Assembly: GCF_030848475.1 (NCBI RefSeq)
Contig: NZ_JAVDDS010000013.1
Coordinates: 1 to 64,000, forward strand
DNA: 64,000 bases
Source of the DNA: Herbivorax alkaliphila
GTDB taxonomy: Bacteria; Bacillota; Clostridia; Acetivibrionales; Acetivibrionaceae
Reading direction: 5' to 3'
The first letter of the stretch is position 1. Each line of letters begins with the position of its first letter. This document shows positions 25,965 through 35,633 of this stretch, piece after piece. The translations under genes and the position numbers were made by a program. Under the pieces are notes generated by a model. The model was not told the origin of the DNA and searched no databases. It was given only the letters and a program-made list of their open reading frames with translations.

Positions 25965-27236
25965 TTAAGTGACAAACTCCATATCTGCACCTGAACTGTT
26001 CATTAGTTGAACGTACTCAGGAAAAGTAACTTTAATTGCCTCAGCAGTATCTATAACCGTTTCATCAACAGCATTTAACCCTGCTAAACTAAGTGCCATA
26101 ACAATTCTATGATCGTCATATCCATTTACTCTACAGCCCTTAAGATCACTTTTTTTAATAACAAGCCCATCTTCTAATTCCTTTATATCAGCTCCCATTT
26201 TAGTCAGTTGCTCACACATAACTTTTATTCTATCAGTTTCTTTCAATCTTGCCTGAGGCACATTAACAAGCCTTGTCTCTCCTTCTGCAAAACAGCCTGC
26301 AACAGCCATTGCTGGAAGGGCATCAGGAATTGCATTCATGTCTATTTCCCTTCCCTTTAAACCATTACCCTTCATACTAATGCTTTGACCTTTAACTTTT
26401 ACACAGGCTCCCATATCTTCAAGTATTGAAAACACCTCTTTATCTCCTTGAGGATCATTAATATCCAAATTATCAAGAACAAACTCGCCACCTGATATAG
26501 CTGCCTGTACAGCAAAAAAAGTGGCTGAAGAAAAATCTCCCGGAATGGTGATATTTATTGGACGATACCGTTGCCCACCCTTTAAATAAAAAGATCTATA
26601 ATTGTTGTTTTCATACTTTATTCCAAGCTTATCTAGCCACCACAGTGTAATGTCCACATATGGAATTTCATTTAGCCTTGTAATTTTAATTTCTGTATCT
26701 TTTTCAAAAACAGGTGCGTTTATAAGTAATGCTGAAAGGTACTGAGATGTAACAGAATCTAAATTTGTAACTCCTCCCTTGATTTTTCCCTTTACAACAA
26801 CTGGTGCCATTTCATTATTCCTAGTTGAAAAAGCCTGTGCTCCTAAATTATTTACAGCAGACAATAATGGGCCTAGAGGCCTTTTTCTTATCTGATAGTC
26901 CCCTGTAAAAACTGAATACCCTTCACTTAAGGCAGCTGCAACTGTTCCAAATCTCAATGTTGTACCTGAGTTTCCTACATTTATAACATCTTCAGGTGTA
27001 AAAGGCTTTGAATCAAAACCTTCTATAATATATTTGTCTTCAAATATTTGGATTTTAGCACCTAACGCCGTGCAAACATCAACTGCAGATGCTGAATCGC
27101 TTGAACTCAATGGATTCTTAATTTCTGACCTACCTCCTGCAAGAGAAGCAAAAAACAATGCCCTTATTGTATGAGATTTTGAACCAGGTATTTTAACCTT
27201 TCCGCCTGCATTTGATTTTCTCACCTTTAGTATCAT
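25965..27236 (-). CDS. aroA: 3-phosphoshikimate 1-carboxyvinyltransferase (EPSP synthase)
   Basis: AroA condenses shikimate-3-phosphate and PEP in the shikimate pathway. The N-terminus GGKVKIPGSKSHTIRALF, then VGNSGTTLRFGT, TSQYLSALL, IPGDFSSATFF and RLKETDRI are all conserved. The ATG at 27236 (MILKVRKS) lies about ten bases after AGGAG; another ATG eight codons upstream at 27260 lacks a site. The length is 423 residues. The gene appears alone, without other aro genes nearby. Confidence 0.94.
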   Translation of the reverse strand: MILKVRKSNAGGKVKIPGSKSHTIRALFFASLAGGRSEIKNPLSSSDSASAVDVCTALGAKIQIFEDKYIIEGFDSKPFTPEDVINVGNSGTTLRFGTVAAALSEGYSVFTGDYQIRKRPLGPLLSAVNNLGAQAFSTRNNEMAPVVVKGKIKGGVTNLDSVTSQYLSALLINAPVFEKDTEIKITRLNEIPYVDITLWWLDKLGIKYENNNYRSFYLKGGQRYRPINITIPGDFSSATFFAVQAAISGGEFVLDNLDINDPQGDKEVFSILEDMGACVKVKGQSISMKGNGLKGREIDMNAIPDALPAMAVAGCFAEGETRLVNVPQARLKETDRIKVMCEQLTKMGADIKELEDGLVIKKSDLKGCRVNGYDDHRIVMALSLAGLNAVDETVIDTAEAIKVTFPEYVQLMNSSGADMEFVT

Positions 27237-27542
27237 ACTACGTTCTCTCCTTTCTACCATCCTACTATCTATTACTCTGCCTTAAAATACTTAAAGCTTT
27301 TTATATTCTAAAGCAGTTAAGATGTTCACTTTTATTTGTTATTGTAAAAGTAATTTTTTTATCTCCAATATATATTCTAATATAATAAATGGTTATAGAC
27401 AAACTTTTATTATTATATATTATATCACTTACTAAAAATATGTGTTAAAATATTACTATAGTATGTTTTAAAATTATACTTAAAATCATAAAATAAGGGT
27501 ATATATAACCTGTAAAAAATAATAAGTAAGGATGTAATTTAT

Positions 27543-28463
27543 ATGGATGGAACTATATTGATTATCGATTATTACGAATATGAAAGAGAAAAAATAAAAA
27601 TTACTTTTGACACTATTGGAGAATTTGATTTTATTGAAGTAAAAAACTCAAATGAATTTTATAATCTTAAGGAAATTCAATCCGATATTTCTCTTATAAT
27701 TTTAGATATAGAATTTCCAGTAGCAGAAGAGGGATTTGAAATTCTGTCTTCGATAAAGTCAAAATCAGCTACTTCTGATATTCCTGTAATTATAGTGACA
27801 AAAGCAGACAATAGAAATCATCGCAAAGCTTCATTAAAATTCAATGTGCGAGATTATATAATAAAACCATATAGAACACAGCGCCTTAGAAACTCAATTA
27901 GAAGCGTTTTGAAAATTGATCAAAGCTTCAGGTATAACATAGACAGCGCAAATGTTATAACATTATCTATTGAAGACTATATAACCAAAGAATTTAAAAT
28001 TGCATCCCGTGCTAATAAAAGTCTTTCAATAATCCTTATTACTCCAATACACAGTGACAAGAAAGACACAGTTACGCAGGTTAATTCAGAATTTATGAGC
28101 AATGTGTATAATTCTGTTATTGAAAGGGTAAAACTCTCTTCAAGGTATACAGATACAGTTATACTAAATGAAAATAAGGATATTTTAGTGATACTGCCCT
28201 TTACAAATGCATCTGGATCATCAAAAGTGGTTGAAAAAATAAAAATTAGCATTTCTGAAGGCTTAAAGCAATTACATGCCGACTTCAATGAGCTTTTTTA
28301 TACTGTATATTCAACTTTCCCTGATGACGGCAAAAACTTTCAAGAATTAATTAAAAAAGCAATTAAACAGATAGAAGATAAAATAATGCTTGAAAAAATA
28401 ACCTCAATTGGAGAAAATGCATTAGATGAAGCTAGAAATAAGTATAATAAATTTAAAATATAA
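27543..28463 (+). CDS. Response regulator with degenerate GGDEF-like output domain
   Basis: Residues 1-120 are a receiver domain with phosphoacceptor Asp in LIILDIEFP, Thr in IIVTKAD and Lys in YIIKPYR. The acidic pair is reduced to an IIDYYEYE motif with one acidic residue. Residues 140-290 have the strand-helix spacing of a diguanylate cyclase (SLSIILITPIHS, TDTVILNENKDILVILPF, LFYTVYSTFPDDGKNFQELI) but no GGDEF active site. The output is therefore probably sensory or protein-binding rather than catalytic. The ATG follows AAGGATG. The THUMP methyltransferase gene follows after 17 bases, suggesting one transcript. Confidence 0.7.
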   Translation: MDGTILIIDYYEYEREKIKITFDTIGEFDFIEVKNSNEFYNLKEIQSDISLIILDIEFPVAEEGFEILSSIKSKSATSDIPVIIVTKADNRNHRKASLKFNVRDYIIKPYRTQRLRNSIRSVLKIDQSFRYNIDSANVITLSIEDYITKEFKIASRANKSLSIILITPIHSDKKDTVTQVNSEFMSNVYNSVIERVKLSSRYTDTVILNENKDILVILPFTNASGSSKVVEKIKISISEGLKQLHADFNELFYTVYSTFPDDGKNFQELIKKAIKQIEDKIMLEKITSIGENALDEARNKYNKFKI

Positions 28464-28480
28464 AATAGAAAGGAAGTACT

Positions 28481-29614
28481 ATGAAAGAAATTGAACTTAT
28501 TGCTACATGTGCCGCTGGTATAGAAGCTATGGTAAAAAAAGAAGTAACAAACTTAGGTTTTAAGGATATAATAACTGAAAATGGAAAAATCTCTTTCAAG
28601 GGAAATCTCTCCAGCATTGCTAAAGCTAATCTTAACCTAAGATGTGCTGACAGGGTGCTACTTAAAATAGGAGAATTCAAAGCACTCTCCTTTGAAGAAC
28701 TTTTTGAAAAGACAAAATCACTCCCTTGGGATGAATGGATAACTGCAGACGGCAAATTTACAGTTTTAGGCAAGTCAGTGAAATCAAAGCTTTTTAGCAT
28801 ATCAGACAGTCAGGCTATTGTAAAAAAAGCTGTTGTTGAAAAACTAAAATCAAAATATAATGTGGATTGGTTTAAAGAAACAGGCCCTGAATATACAATT
28901 CAGGTATCACTTTTAAAAGATATTGCAACTTTGACTATAGACACAAGTGGTACAGCACTTCACAAAAGGGGATATAGAGAAAAAATTGTGACGGCACCTA
29001 TTAAAGAGACTCTTGCCTGTGCAATGATTATGATAAGTTATTGGAACAAAAGCAAGCCTTTACTGGACTGTTTTTGCGGTTCAGGCACCATTCCCATTGA
29101 AGCTGCACTTATAGGAAAAAACATTGCTCCAGGTCTTAATAGAAGCTTTGCTTCTCAACAATGGCCTGTTATAGGTAAGGATATATGGAAAGAAGAAAGG
29201 CGTATTGCCTTTAGTGCAATTGACCAAGATTTAGATTTAAAAATCTATGCATCGGATATTAGTCCTGAAGCTATAGAATTGTCAAAAGAAAATGCCTTTG
29301 AAGCTGGTGTTGATGATTGTATAGAGTTTTTTACCAGCGATTTTAAAGATGTCAAATTAAAAGATAAGTACGGTGTAATAATATCTAATCCCCCATATGG
29401 AGAGCGAATTAGTCAAAAGAAAGAAGTAGACAATTTATATAAAGAATTGGGCAAGACTTTTGAAACTTACAGCACTTGGTCAAAGTACATCTTAAGCTCT
29501 GTAGAAGAATTTGAAAATTTATATGGCAAAAAGGCAAACAAGAAAAGAAAATTTTATAATGGTAATATAAAAGTTGATTACTATCAATTTTTTGGACCAA
29601 AACCACCAAGATGA
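28481..29614 (+). CDS. THUMP-domain class I rRNA methyltransferase (RlmL/YpsC-like)
   Basis: A THUMP domain occupies about residues 1-165 (ELIATCAAGIEAMVKKEV, LPWDEWITADGKFTV). A Rossmann methyltransferase domain follows with DCFCGSGTIPIEAALIGKNI, the SDISPEAIELSKENA segment and the catalytic ISNPPYGERI. This is the arrangement of N2-guanosine methyltransferases acting on 23S rRNA. The length of 377 matches B. subtilis YpsC. The ATG follows AAAGGAAG. Confidence 0.93.
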   Translation: MKEIELIATCAAGIEAMVKKEVTNLGFKDIITENGKISFKGNLSSIAKANLNLRCADRVLLKIGEFKALSFEELFEKTKSLPWDEWITADGKFTVLGKSVKSKLFSISDSQAIVKKAVVEKLKSKYNVDWFKETGPEYTIQVSLLKDIATLTIDTSGTALHKRGYREKIVTAPIKETLACAMIMISYWNKSKPLLDCFCGSGTIPIEAALIGKNIAPGLNRSFASQQWPVIGKDIWKEERRIAFSAIDQDLDLKIYASDISPEAIELSKENAFEAGVDDCIEFFTSDFKDVKLKDKYGVIISNPPYGERISQKKEVDNLYKELGKTFETYSTWSKYILSSVEEFENLYGKKANKKRKFYNGNIKVDYYQFFGPKPPR

Positions 29615-29645
29615 TTTGTGTTAAGTTTAATCACACAATATGCGT

Positions 29646-29680
29646 AAAAAGCTAGCACTAACAAACTTGCTAGCTTTTTC
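29646..29680 (+). terminator. Terminator after the methyltransferase gene
   Basis: AAAAAGCTAGCA pairs with TGCTAGCTTTTT around a short loop, 30 bases after the stop. The symmetric A/T flanks make it active on both strands, also serving the convergent lepB. Confidence 0.8.
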
Positions 29681-29739
29681 TTTATTCACAGATTTCTCCC
29701 TATATGATTTTTTGCTACATAATTATAATTTATAGTTTA

Positions 29740-30315
29740 CTAAAATTTAAAAAGGTATTTTCCAAGTACATGATTAAGTGGAACGCAGCCTATTTCTCTA
29801 CTGTCATCGCTGTAATTTCTATTATCACCCATTACAAAAACATGATCTTCTGGTATTGTAATAATCATATTAGGAGCACTATATTCACACATAGGTTCAT
29901 TAATATATGGCTCATCTAAAATCTTGCCATTTAATAACACCTGACCATCTTTAAATTCTAATGTATCTCCAGATTTTGCTATAACTCTTTTAATCCATAG
30001 AATTTGTTCTGGTTCATCTTTTAAAAGGTTTGAAATAGCATTATGTTTGATGCTGTCCATAATATCATCTTTTATTGAACGTGCTCTTTCAACACGACTG
30101 TCAATTATAACAATGTCTCCATAATCAGGCTCATTTCCCAAAGTATGCATAAGCTTGTTTACAATTACTCTATCGTTTTGAGTTAATGTGGATTCCATTG
30201 ATATTCCTTTAACTTGGGTAGGTTGAAGAATAAAAATGTTTATTGCAAGGCCGAATATAACTGCTAGAACTATATAGGATGACCAACTTAGTACTTCTTT
30301 AAAAACTTTTTTCAT
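29740..30315 (-). CDS. lepB: Signal peptidase I
   Basis: Type I signal peptidase of 191 residues with one N-terminal membrane anchor (about 13-31). The catalytic Ser is S39 in GISMESTL and the Lys is K109 in WIKRVIAKSGD. The C-terminal boxes VFVMGDNRNYSDDSR and GCVPLNHVLGK are complete. It cleaves exported preproteins at the outer face of the membrane. The start ATG follows AAGGGGGT. Confidence 0.95.
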   Translation of the reverse strand: MKKVFKEVLSWSSYIVLAVIFGLAINIFILQPTQVKGISMESTLTQNDRVIVNKLMHTLGNEPDYGDIVIIDSRVERARSIKDDIMDSIKHNAISNLLKDEPEQILWIKRVIAKSGDTLEFKDGQVLLNGKILDEPYINEPMCEYSAPNMIITIPEDHVFVMGDNRNYSDDSREIGCVPLNHVLGKYLFKF

Positions 30316-30495
30316 AAATTGTTACCCCCTTAAATTTTGTTAATATGTTGGTATTATACCATAATAATATGAATAATTTGTAAACAGAAAAAAATTAACT
30401 TGGAAATTCATTTTATTAAGTCTCATTAAATTTTTCTAGTACAACATATAGTAATAATTTAAATACTGGCTATACTATTTTATGAGGTGATTAAA

Positions 30496-31059
30496 TTGCT
30501 AAATAATTTATTAATGGAAAAACTCATATCAAGAGATGCAAGTGTAACAATGGAAAACGTTCTATGTAATTCAAAATCAAGCAGTGGTGGTGAAGAAGAC
30601 CTTAACTTTCTTAAATGTCTTATTGACAACAAACTGCTTGAACAGGAAGAAAAAATTTTAAAAAGAACAAATATAGACTTCAATGAGGCACTGTACGAAG
30701 AAAAATATCCAAAAATGAAATATGAAAGCTCTAGACATTATTTTTGTCGTGCCATAATTCAAGATGAATTGCAAAAATTAGGGATTAGCACTACCTATGG
30801 CTCAGAAGCAGGTAACTTAAATATTCTTCGTACAAGTAGCAACTATGATATAACAGCAGAGGATTTAAGCTTCCTTATTGATATAGGTCTAACACCTGCT
30901 CGAAATTATTTTAAAGGTCTTACAGATTTTAAAGTTAAAAATTATCTTATTTCTACTTATTTTGATGACTACATGGATGAAATAATATTTTGCAGCCTTA
31001 AAAGAAATGATGATGAATCATTTCTTGAAGCAGTTAAAAATTATACTGCTATTAATTAA
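30496..31059 (+). CDS. Hypothetical cytoplasmic protein
   Basis: I do not recognise the family. The likely start is the TTG at 30496, eight bases after AGGTGA; a GTG at 30487 lies on top of the ribosome-binding site. The product is about 187 residues, helical and acidic, without signal peptide or membrane segment. Cys occur singly (VLCNSK, LKCLID, YFCRAI, FCSLKR). The middle KYESSRHYFCRAIIQDELQK could bind nucleotides or metal but has no recognised motif. It stands alone between convergent and divergent neighbours. Confidence 0.6.
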   Translation: MLNNLLMEKLISRDASVTMENVLCNSKSSSGGEEDLNFLKCLIDNKLLEQEEKILKRTNIDFNEALYEEKYPKMKYESSRHYFCRAIIQDELQKLGISTTYGSEAGNLNILRTSSNYDITAEDLSFLIDIGLTPARNYFKGLTDFKVKNYLISTYFDDYMDEIIFCSLKRNDDESFLEAVKNYTAIN

Positions 31060-31108
31060 TTTTTCAAAGTTTTAAATTTCTTCTTTAAAACTTTTGTCCT
31101 AATTAAAT

Positions 31109-31150
31109 AAAAGCTCGAAACTCCTTTATTTCAAAGGTTTTCAAGCTTTT
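31109..31150. terminator. Bidirectional imperfect terminator
   Basis: AAAAGCTCGAAACTCCTTT pairs with AAAGGTTTTCAAGCTTTT with a few mismatches. T/A tracts on both sides serve the plus-strand hypothetical gene and the minus-strand transporter operon. Confidence 0.6.
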
Positions 31151-31220
31151 TATTTTCATCAAGTGTCAAAAATGAAATTATATATATATAAACTCTGTAC
31201 TTTTCTAAATTTAACTGCTT

Positions 31221-32258
31221 TTATTCCGCATCTATTGCATTTTGGGCAAACTCTGTGTCTACTATATCTTCAAATGGAACTTCTTTTGTTAACTCCCCTG
31301 CCTCTTTCATTACTTCTTGCAAAAGATCAAAAGCTTCTTTTTTCATAACTGGATCACTGCTCCATGCATCATTTTCTTTGTACCTCTGTGCAACTTTTAT
31401 TAAAATATCCTCATCTGCATCTGGAAAAGAAGGCATTATAGCCTCTGCTATTTCCTCAGGAGTATGATTTTGAACCCACTGTTGTCCTTTATATACTGCA
31501 TTTGTGAATTTTTGAATCAAATCTTTATTTTCTTCTATGTAACTCTTTTTTGCAAAGTACGCTGTATAGGGTATCTCTCCACTTTCCCTACCAATAGACG
31601 CTAAAACATATCCTCTTTCTTCTTTTTCAAGCATAGATGCTGTAGGTTCAAACAAAGTTACATAATCTCCCTGTCCGCCAGTAAAGGCTCCCGCCATCAA
31701 TGCAAACTGCACGTTGGTATCAACAACTAAATCTTTTTCAGGATTTAATCCATTCTTTTTAAGTACATATTCTAATGTCATATAAGGTACGCCGCCTTTT
31801 CTGCCACCAATTACAACACTGTCTTTAAGATTTTCCCATTTAAAATCATCTTCAGGCTCTCGCCCCACAAGAAATGAACCATCTCGTTTGGTAAGCTGAG
31901 CAAAGACCTTTGCAAAATCTTCACTGCCTTCATTGTATACATATATTGCAGCTTCTGGTCCAGCAAATCCAATGTCTGCCTGGTCTGACAAAACCGATGT
32001 CATAACTTTGTCTGCTCCCTGACCTGTTGTAAGTTCTATTTCCAATCCTTCCTCCTCAAAGAAACCTAAATTTAAAGCCACATATTGGGGAGCATAAAAA
32101 ACTGAATGGGTAACTTCATTTAAACGCACCTTTTCATAATCATTTTCGCCACATGCACAAAATGAAAGCACCATTCCTGAAATCAAGCCAAAAATCAATA
32201 GCAATTTTGGTTTGTCAGCTTTTCGACCTGTCTTTCTAAATAAAAAAAACTTTTTCAT
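31221..32258 (-). CDS. ABC transporter substrate-binding lipoprotein (SsuA/TauA/THI5-like)
   Basis: After a basic N-terminus and hydrophobic segment comes a Cys pair (SFCACGEN) that probably includes the lipidated Cys. The NMT1/THI5-like fold is shown by VTHSVFYAPQYVALNLGFFE, VMTSVLSDQADIGFAGPEA and the VIGGRKGGVPYMTLEYVLKK segment. Substrates of this family include sulfonates, taurine, nitrate and pyrimidine or thiamine precursors; the sequence does not decide. It is the last gene of an ATPase-permease-binding protein operon. Confidence 0.85.
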   Translation of the reverse strand: MKKFFLFRKTGRKADKPKLLLIFGLISGMVLSFCACGENDYEKVRLNEVTHSVFYAPQYVALNLGFFEEEGLEIELTTGQGADKVMTSVLSDQADIGFAGPEAAIYVYNEGSEDFAKVFAQLTKRDGSFLVGREPEDDFKWENLKDSVVIGGRKGGVPYMTLEYVLKKNGLNPEKDLVVDTNVQFALMAGAFTGGQGDYVTLFEPTASMLEKEERGYVLASIGRESGEIPYTAYFAKKSYIEENKDLIQKFTNAVYKGQQWVQNHTPEEIAEAIMPSFPDADEDILIKVAQRYKENDAWSSDPVMKKEAFDLLQEVMKEAGELTKEVPFEDIVDTEFAQNAIDAE

Positions 32259-32393
32259 ACTAACACACCTCCAAAATCAGTATATTCTTTCTCTTAGTAA
32301 TAGGTGAATTATAAATGCATTGAAGTATTTACAGCCTCTAGACTGCGAAACTTTAGTTTCTGGGGTTTTTATCCTTTCATTAAATACACCCTT

Positions 32394-33206
32394 TTACTTG
32401 GATTTGACAATAAATCTTTCAAATAAAGCTACCATCTGATACATTAATGTTGCCGCTATAGATAGAATTAATACACTGGTCATAACCAAATCAAGCTGAA
32501 ATACCTGACCACCATAGACAATAAGATAACCTATTCCTGATCTAGATACTAAAAATTCTCCTACTATTACACCAACCCAAGATAATCCTACATTGACTTT
32601 AAGAGCATTGACAATAACAGGCATAGAAGAGGGCAGTACAACTTTAGAAAGTACTTGGAGCTTGCTTGCACCAAAAGTTTTAACAAGCTTTATTTTATCC
32701 ATATCTACTGACTGTAATCCATTTAAAACTTCAAGTATAGTCACAACTATAGATATAGACATGGCTATCACTACTATTGCAGCAGGTCCGGCCCCTATCC
32801 AAACTATAAAAATAGGTCCTAACGCTATTTTAGGTAAACTGTTTAGTACAATAAGATATGGCTCCATAACCTTTGAGAGAAAATCCGACCACCACAGAAT
32901 AATAGCTATCGTAGTACCAAGCAATGTACCTAACAAAAATCCTATAACTGTCTCTGTACAAGTGACTCCAATATGTTTAAAAAGCTGTCCCTCATTATAA
33001 AGATTTAAAAAAGTTCTCATAATCCTTGACGGCTGGCTTGTTATAAATGGATCTATAATCTTAAAATTTGCAGCTACTTCCCATAATACAAACAGCAATA
33101 CTACCAGAGCAATTTGTGTAAATAATATAAATAGTTTACGAAGCTTTATTTTTCTTAAATATTCTCTGTGATCCTCTGATATCAATAACTTTTTGGAACT
33201 AAACAT
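32394..33206 (-). CDS. ABC transporter permease (SsuC/TauC type)
   Basis: A six-helix BPD_transp_1 permease with the EAA loop NGLQSVDMDKIKLVKTFGAS and the closing strand VGEFLVSRSGIGYLI typical of SsuC/TauC. I start at the ATG at 33206, which overlaps the end of the ATPase gene by eight bases and is ten bases after AGGAG; an ATG two codons upstream is also possible. About 270 residues. The 135-base spacer before the binding-protein gene contains a small GAAACTAAAGTTTC-like hairpin but no clear promoter. Confidence 0.88.
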   Translation of the reverse strand: MFSSKKLLISEDHREYLRKIKLRKLFILFTQIALVVLLFVLWEVAANFKIIDPFITSQPSRIMRTFLNLYNEGQLFKHIGVTCTETVIGFLLGTLLGTTIAIILWWSDFLSKVMEPYLIVLNSLPKIALGPIFIVWIGAGPAAIVVIAMSISIVVTILEVLNGLQSVDMDKIKLVKTFGASKLQVLSKVVLPSSMPVIVNALKVNVGLSWVGVIVGEFLVSRSGIGYLIVYGGQVFQLDLVMTSVLILSIAATLMYQMVALFERFIVKSK

Positions 33207-33966
33207 GAACATCAAGCTCCTTCCATATCCTATTAAAGTAATCTTTAAATTCTGGTGCATCTCTTGATGCTAATGGACTTTTCTCTTTTGTTGAAAGTAC
33301 AATATCATGTATACTTTTTACAGTGCCTGGTCTTTTTGAAAGAACCATAACTCTGTCTGACAAGCTTATACTTTCAGCTATATCATGAGTAACAAGTATT
33401 GCTGTTTTGTTTTCTTTTTTTATTATTTTAAATATGTCATCAGCAACAGAAAGCCTTGTTTGATAATCCAATGCAGAAAAGGCCTCATCTAAAAGAAGTA
33501 TTTCTGGTTTTGAAGCAAGTGTTCTTATGAGGGCAGCCCTTTGTCTCATGCCACCTGATAACTGTGATGGATATTTGTCTTTAAATTCACCAAGACCATA
33601 GGTATCTAAAAGATTTAATACATATTTTTTGTTTTCTTGTGAAATATTTTTTCTGATTTCAAGTCCTAAAAGTACATTTTTCACAATATTTCTCCATTCA
33701 AAAAGATGGTCTTTTTGAAGCATGTAGCCAACCTTTTCTGACATCCCTGAAACAGGACGGTCATTTAATAGAATTTCGCCAGAAGATGGTTTGATAAGAC
33801 CTGCTATAAGAGAAAGCAACGTTGATTTTCCACATCCACTAGGTCCTACAATACTAAAAAACTCACCTTTGTTTACAGAAAAATTAATATCAACTAAAGC
33901 ATCTGTCTCTCCATTTAATGAATGATACTTCATAGAGACATCCTTAAGTTTTACAATACTGTTCAC
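33199..33966 (-). CDS. ABC transporter ATP-binding protein (SsuB/TauB type)
   Basis: All nucleotide-binding motifs are present: Walker A GPSGCGKST, Q-loop in MLQKDHLFEW, signature LSGGMRQR, Walker B ILLLDEAFSALD and the switch His in LVTHDIAES. I prefer the GTG at 33966, six bases after GGGGTG, over a GTG three codons upstream. It is the first gene of the operon. I checked for a TPP riboswitch upstream because thiamine-precursor transporters are in this family; the GGGGTG there is only the ribosome-binding site. Confidence 0.9.
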   Translation of the reverse strand: MNSIVKLKDVSMKYHSLNGETDALVDINFSVNKGEFFSIVGPSGCGKSTLLSLIAGLIKPSSGEILLNDRPVSGMSEKVGYMLQKDHLFEWRNIVKNVLLGLEIRKNISQENKKYVLNLLDTYGLGEFKDKYPSQLSGGMRQRAALIRTLASKPEILLLDEAFSALDYQTRLSVADDIFKIIKKENKTAILVTHDIAESISLSDRVMVLSKRPGTVKSIHDIVLSTKEKSPLASRDAPEFKDYFNRIWKELDVHV

Positions 33967-34161
33967 TTTAAGCACCCCAATTTTAGGCCTTTATAACAGT
34001 ATATTATTTATTTTATTTAAAGGTTCTCATAAAACCTAATGAATTATAACTTATAGGAATTATAAATATTTTGTTAGATGCTACAAAAATTGATTTGATG
34101 GTTTTTAACTCCACATATCTGAAAATTACCAAAGAATTTTATCTTGTAAATAAAAGTTAAA

Positions 34162-34341
34162 TCATTTTATAAATCTTTTATCGATAAACCTGCCTGTAAG
34201 AATTCCTAAACATACTCCAAAAACAACACACATTACAGGTGAAAAACTATTCCAAATTATAAATTCTGTTACTGCAAGCATTCCTCCAATTGCAGTTCCA
34301 GCCAGCATTCCTATTTCTGTATAATTATATCCCTCCATCAT
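34162..34341 (-). CDS. Small two-helix membrane protein (59 residues)
   Basis: A short gene with ATGATG at 34336-34341 preceded by GGAAGGGGC. The product reads MMEGYNYTEIGMLAGTAIGG, then a second hydrophobic stretch around SPVMCVVFGVCLGILTG, ending RFIDKRFIK. Two membrane helices with Gly-x-x-x-Gly spacing and a basic tail are visible. It lies between the DUF116 gene and the ABC operon on the same strand. I do not recognise the family; the ribosome-binding site, hydrophobic pattern and coherent topology argue that it is real. Confidence 0.6.
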   Translation of the reverse strand: MMEGYNYTEIGMLAGTAIGGMLAVTEFIIWNSFSPVMCVVFGVCLGILTGRFIDKRFIK

Positions 34342-34484
34342 TAACTTGCCCCTTCCAAAAACTTTAGTTCAATGAATTCGATAAAAGATATAATTTAGAC
34401 GATATATTTCTGTAAAAAGTTCATTTTTTCTTATAACAATAAAAGCTCTTACATATACCTAAGTTGCATATACTATAAGTTCTT

Positions 34485-35633
34485 TTAACCAGACGGAATA
34501 CATATGCTAAGAATTTTTTTTAGCTGATTATTATCAATATTTGTAGGCACGCCCTTTTTATGCCAATGTTTTTTACATCCGCAATAATTTAGCAATACAC
34601 ATTGTGGAAAAACGCCTCTTTCTCTTAGCATCCATCCTCCTGAAATTAAGTTTAGCACACAGGCAACTCCAATGACTCCTGTGTCCTCTTTTAGAAAAAT
34701 ATCTCTTTTATTATGATTAGATAGTGAAGATTGATGTGGAATGACTAGGACTTTAAAACCATATTGATTCCCCATTTTGGTCAGGTAGTTTACGCTACAT
34801 CTTGAGCTACACCCGGTGCAAAAATATCCTTTGTCAGTCTTTTTTGTTTTACATCCTGATTTTAAATTAAGACACATGCAGGCAGGTAAAACTAAAACTT
34901 TATATCTAGTATTTAAAAACTCTTTATTAAAAGCTCTGTTCATCATCTCTGCTCCAACCATGTTTAAATGATACTCAACTCTTCCCCTGCCACAAAAGAT
35001 TACATCTTCATGCCAATAATGTTTTCCATGAGATCCTTTTAAAAACTTTTCAACATTATAGGTGTATTTCCCCAATGCCTCTTTACTTCTCGTTTCAAAC
35101 CAAGAAGCAAAAGCAATGGATTTTTCAATAATTTCTATCATTTCTTTAGTGGAAATCTGAGACAAATAAACACGGCATTTTTCTAATCTTTTTACCTCCT
35201 GATTAAATTCTCCAGATGCTCTTAGCCAATCAATTAGTTTATTCATACTATGGCTACTTGGTTTTAAAACATTAATCCTATCTTTTTTTATTAGAAAAGC
35301 AGTTGACATGATACCTCTCAAAAAATCAACCCCAGGCTTTATTTTGTTTGATTTATTACGAAGTTTAGAAAGAAACTCAAGAATTTTTGTAGGTGATTTT
35401 TTAAGAATTACTGCGTTTTTTCCATATTCATTCCATAACACCCCTAGAATTAAGAATTCTAGGATGCTTTCTTCTCTTGTAGTATTGTGCTTTTCATAGA
35501 CTCTCATGGGTAATTCATCAATATAAAAGCTGACTTTCTCAATTACCTCATCAGTAAATCCTTTTATATCTTCATAGTATAAATCGGAATCTTCTACACC
35601 TTTTTTATTAAGCGAGTAAACTTTTTTCTCCAT
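34485..35633 (-). CDS. DUF116 Cys-rich protein
   Basis: The C-terminal half (about 225-382) matches DUF116, with VLVLPACMCLNLKSGCK, FCTGCSSRCSVNYLTK, GVACVLNLISGGWMLRE and LNYCGCKKHWHKKG. At least nine Cys are concentrated there, suggesting metal or Fe-S binding. The N-terminal 200 residues are helical and not recognised. DUF116 proteins often accompany radical SAM or lipoate-type genes, but none is adjacent here. The function is unknown. The ATG follows a weak AAGGGGA site. Confidence 0.75.
   Translation of the reverse strand: MEKKVYSLNKKGVEDSDLYYEDIKGFTDEVIEKVSFYIDELPMRVYEKHNTTREESILEFLILGVLWNEYGKNAVILKKSPTKILEFLSKLRNKSNKIKPGVDFLRGIMSTAFLIKKDRINVLKPSSHSMNKLIDWLRASGEFNQEVKRLEKCRVYLSQISTKEMIEIIEKSIAFASWFETRSKEALGKYTYNVEKFLKGSHGKHYWHEDVIFCGRGRVEYHLNMVGAEMMNRAFNKEFLNTRYKVLVLPACMCLNLKSGCKTKKTDKGYFCTGCSSRCSVNYLTKMGNQYGFKVLVIPHQSSLSNHNKRDIFLKEDTGVIGVACVLNLISGGWMLRERGVFPQCVLLNYCGCKKHWHKKGVPTNIDNNQLKKILSICIPSG

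Noticed and set aside
33967-34161. TPP riboswitch upstream of the ABC transporter
   Set aside because: A GGGGTGC resembling the TPP element is just the ribosome-binding site; the CUGAGA and CCUGAU elements are missing.
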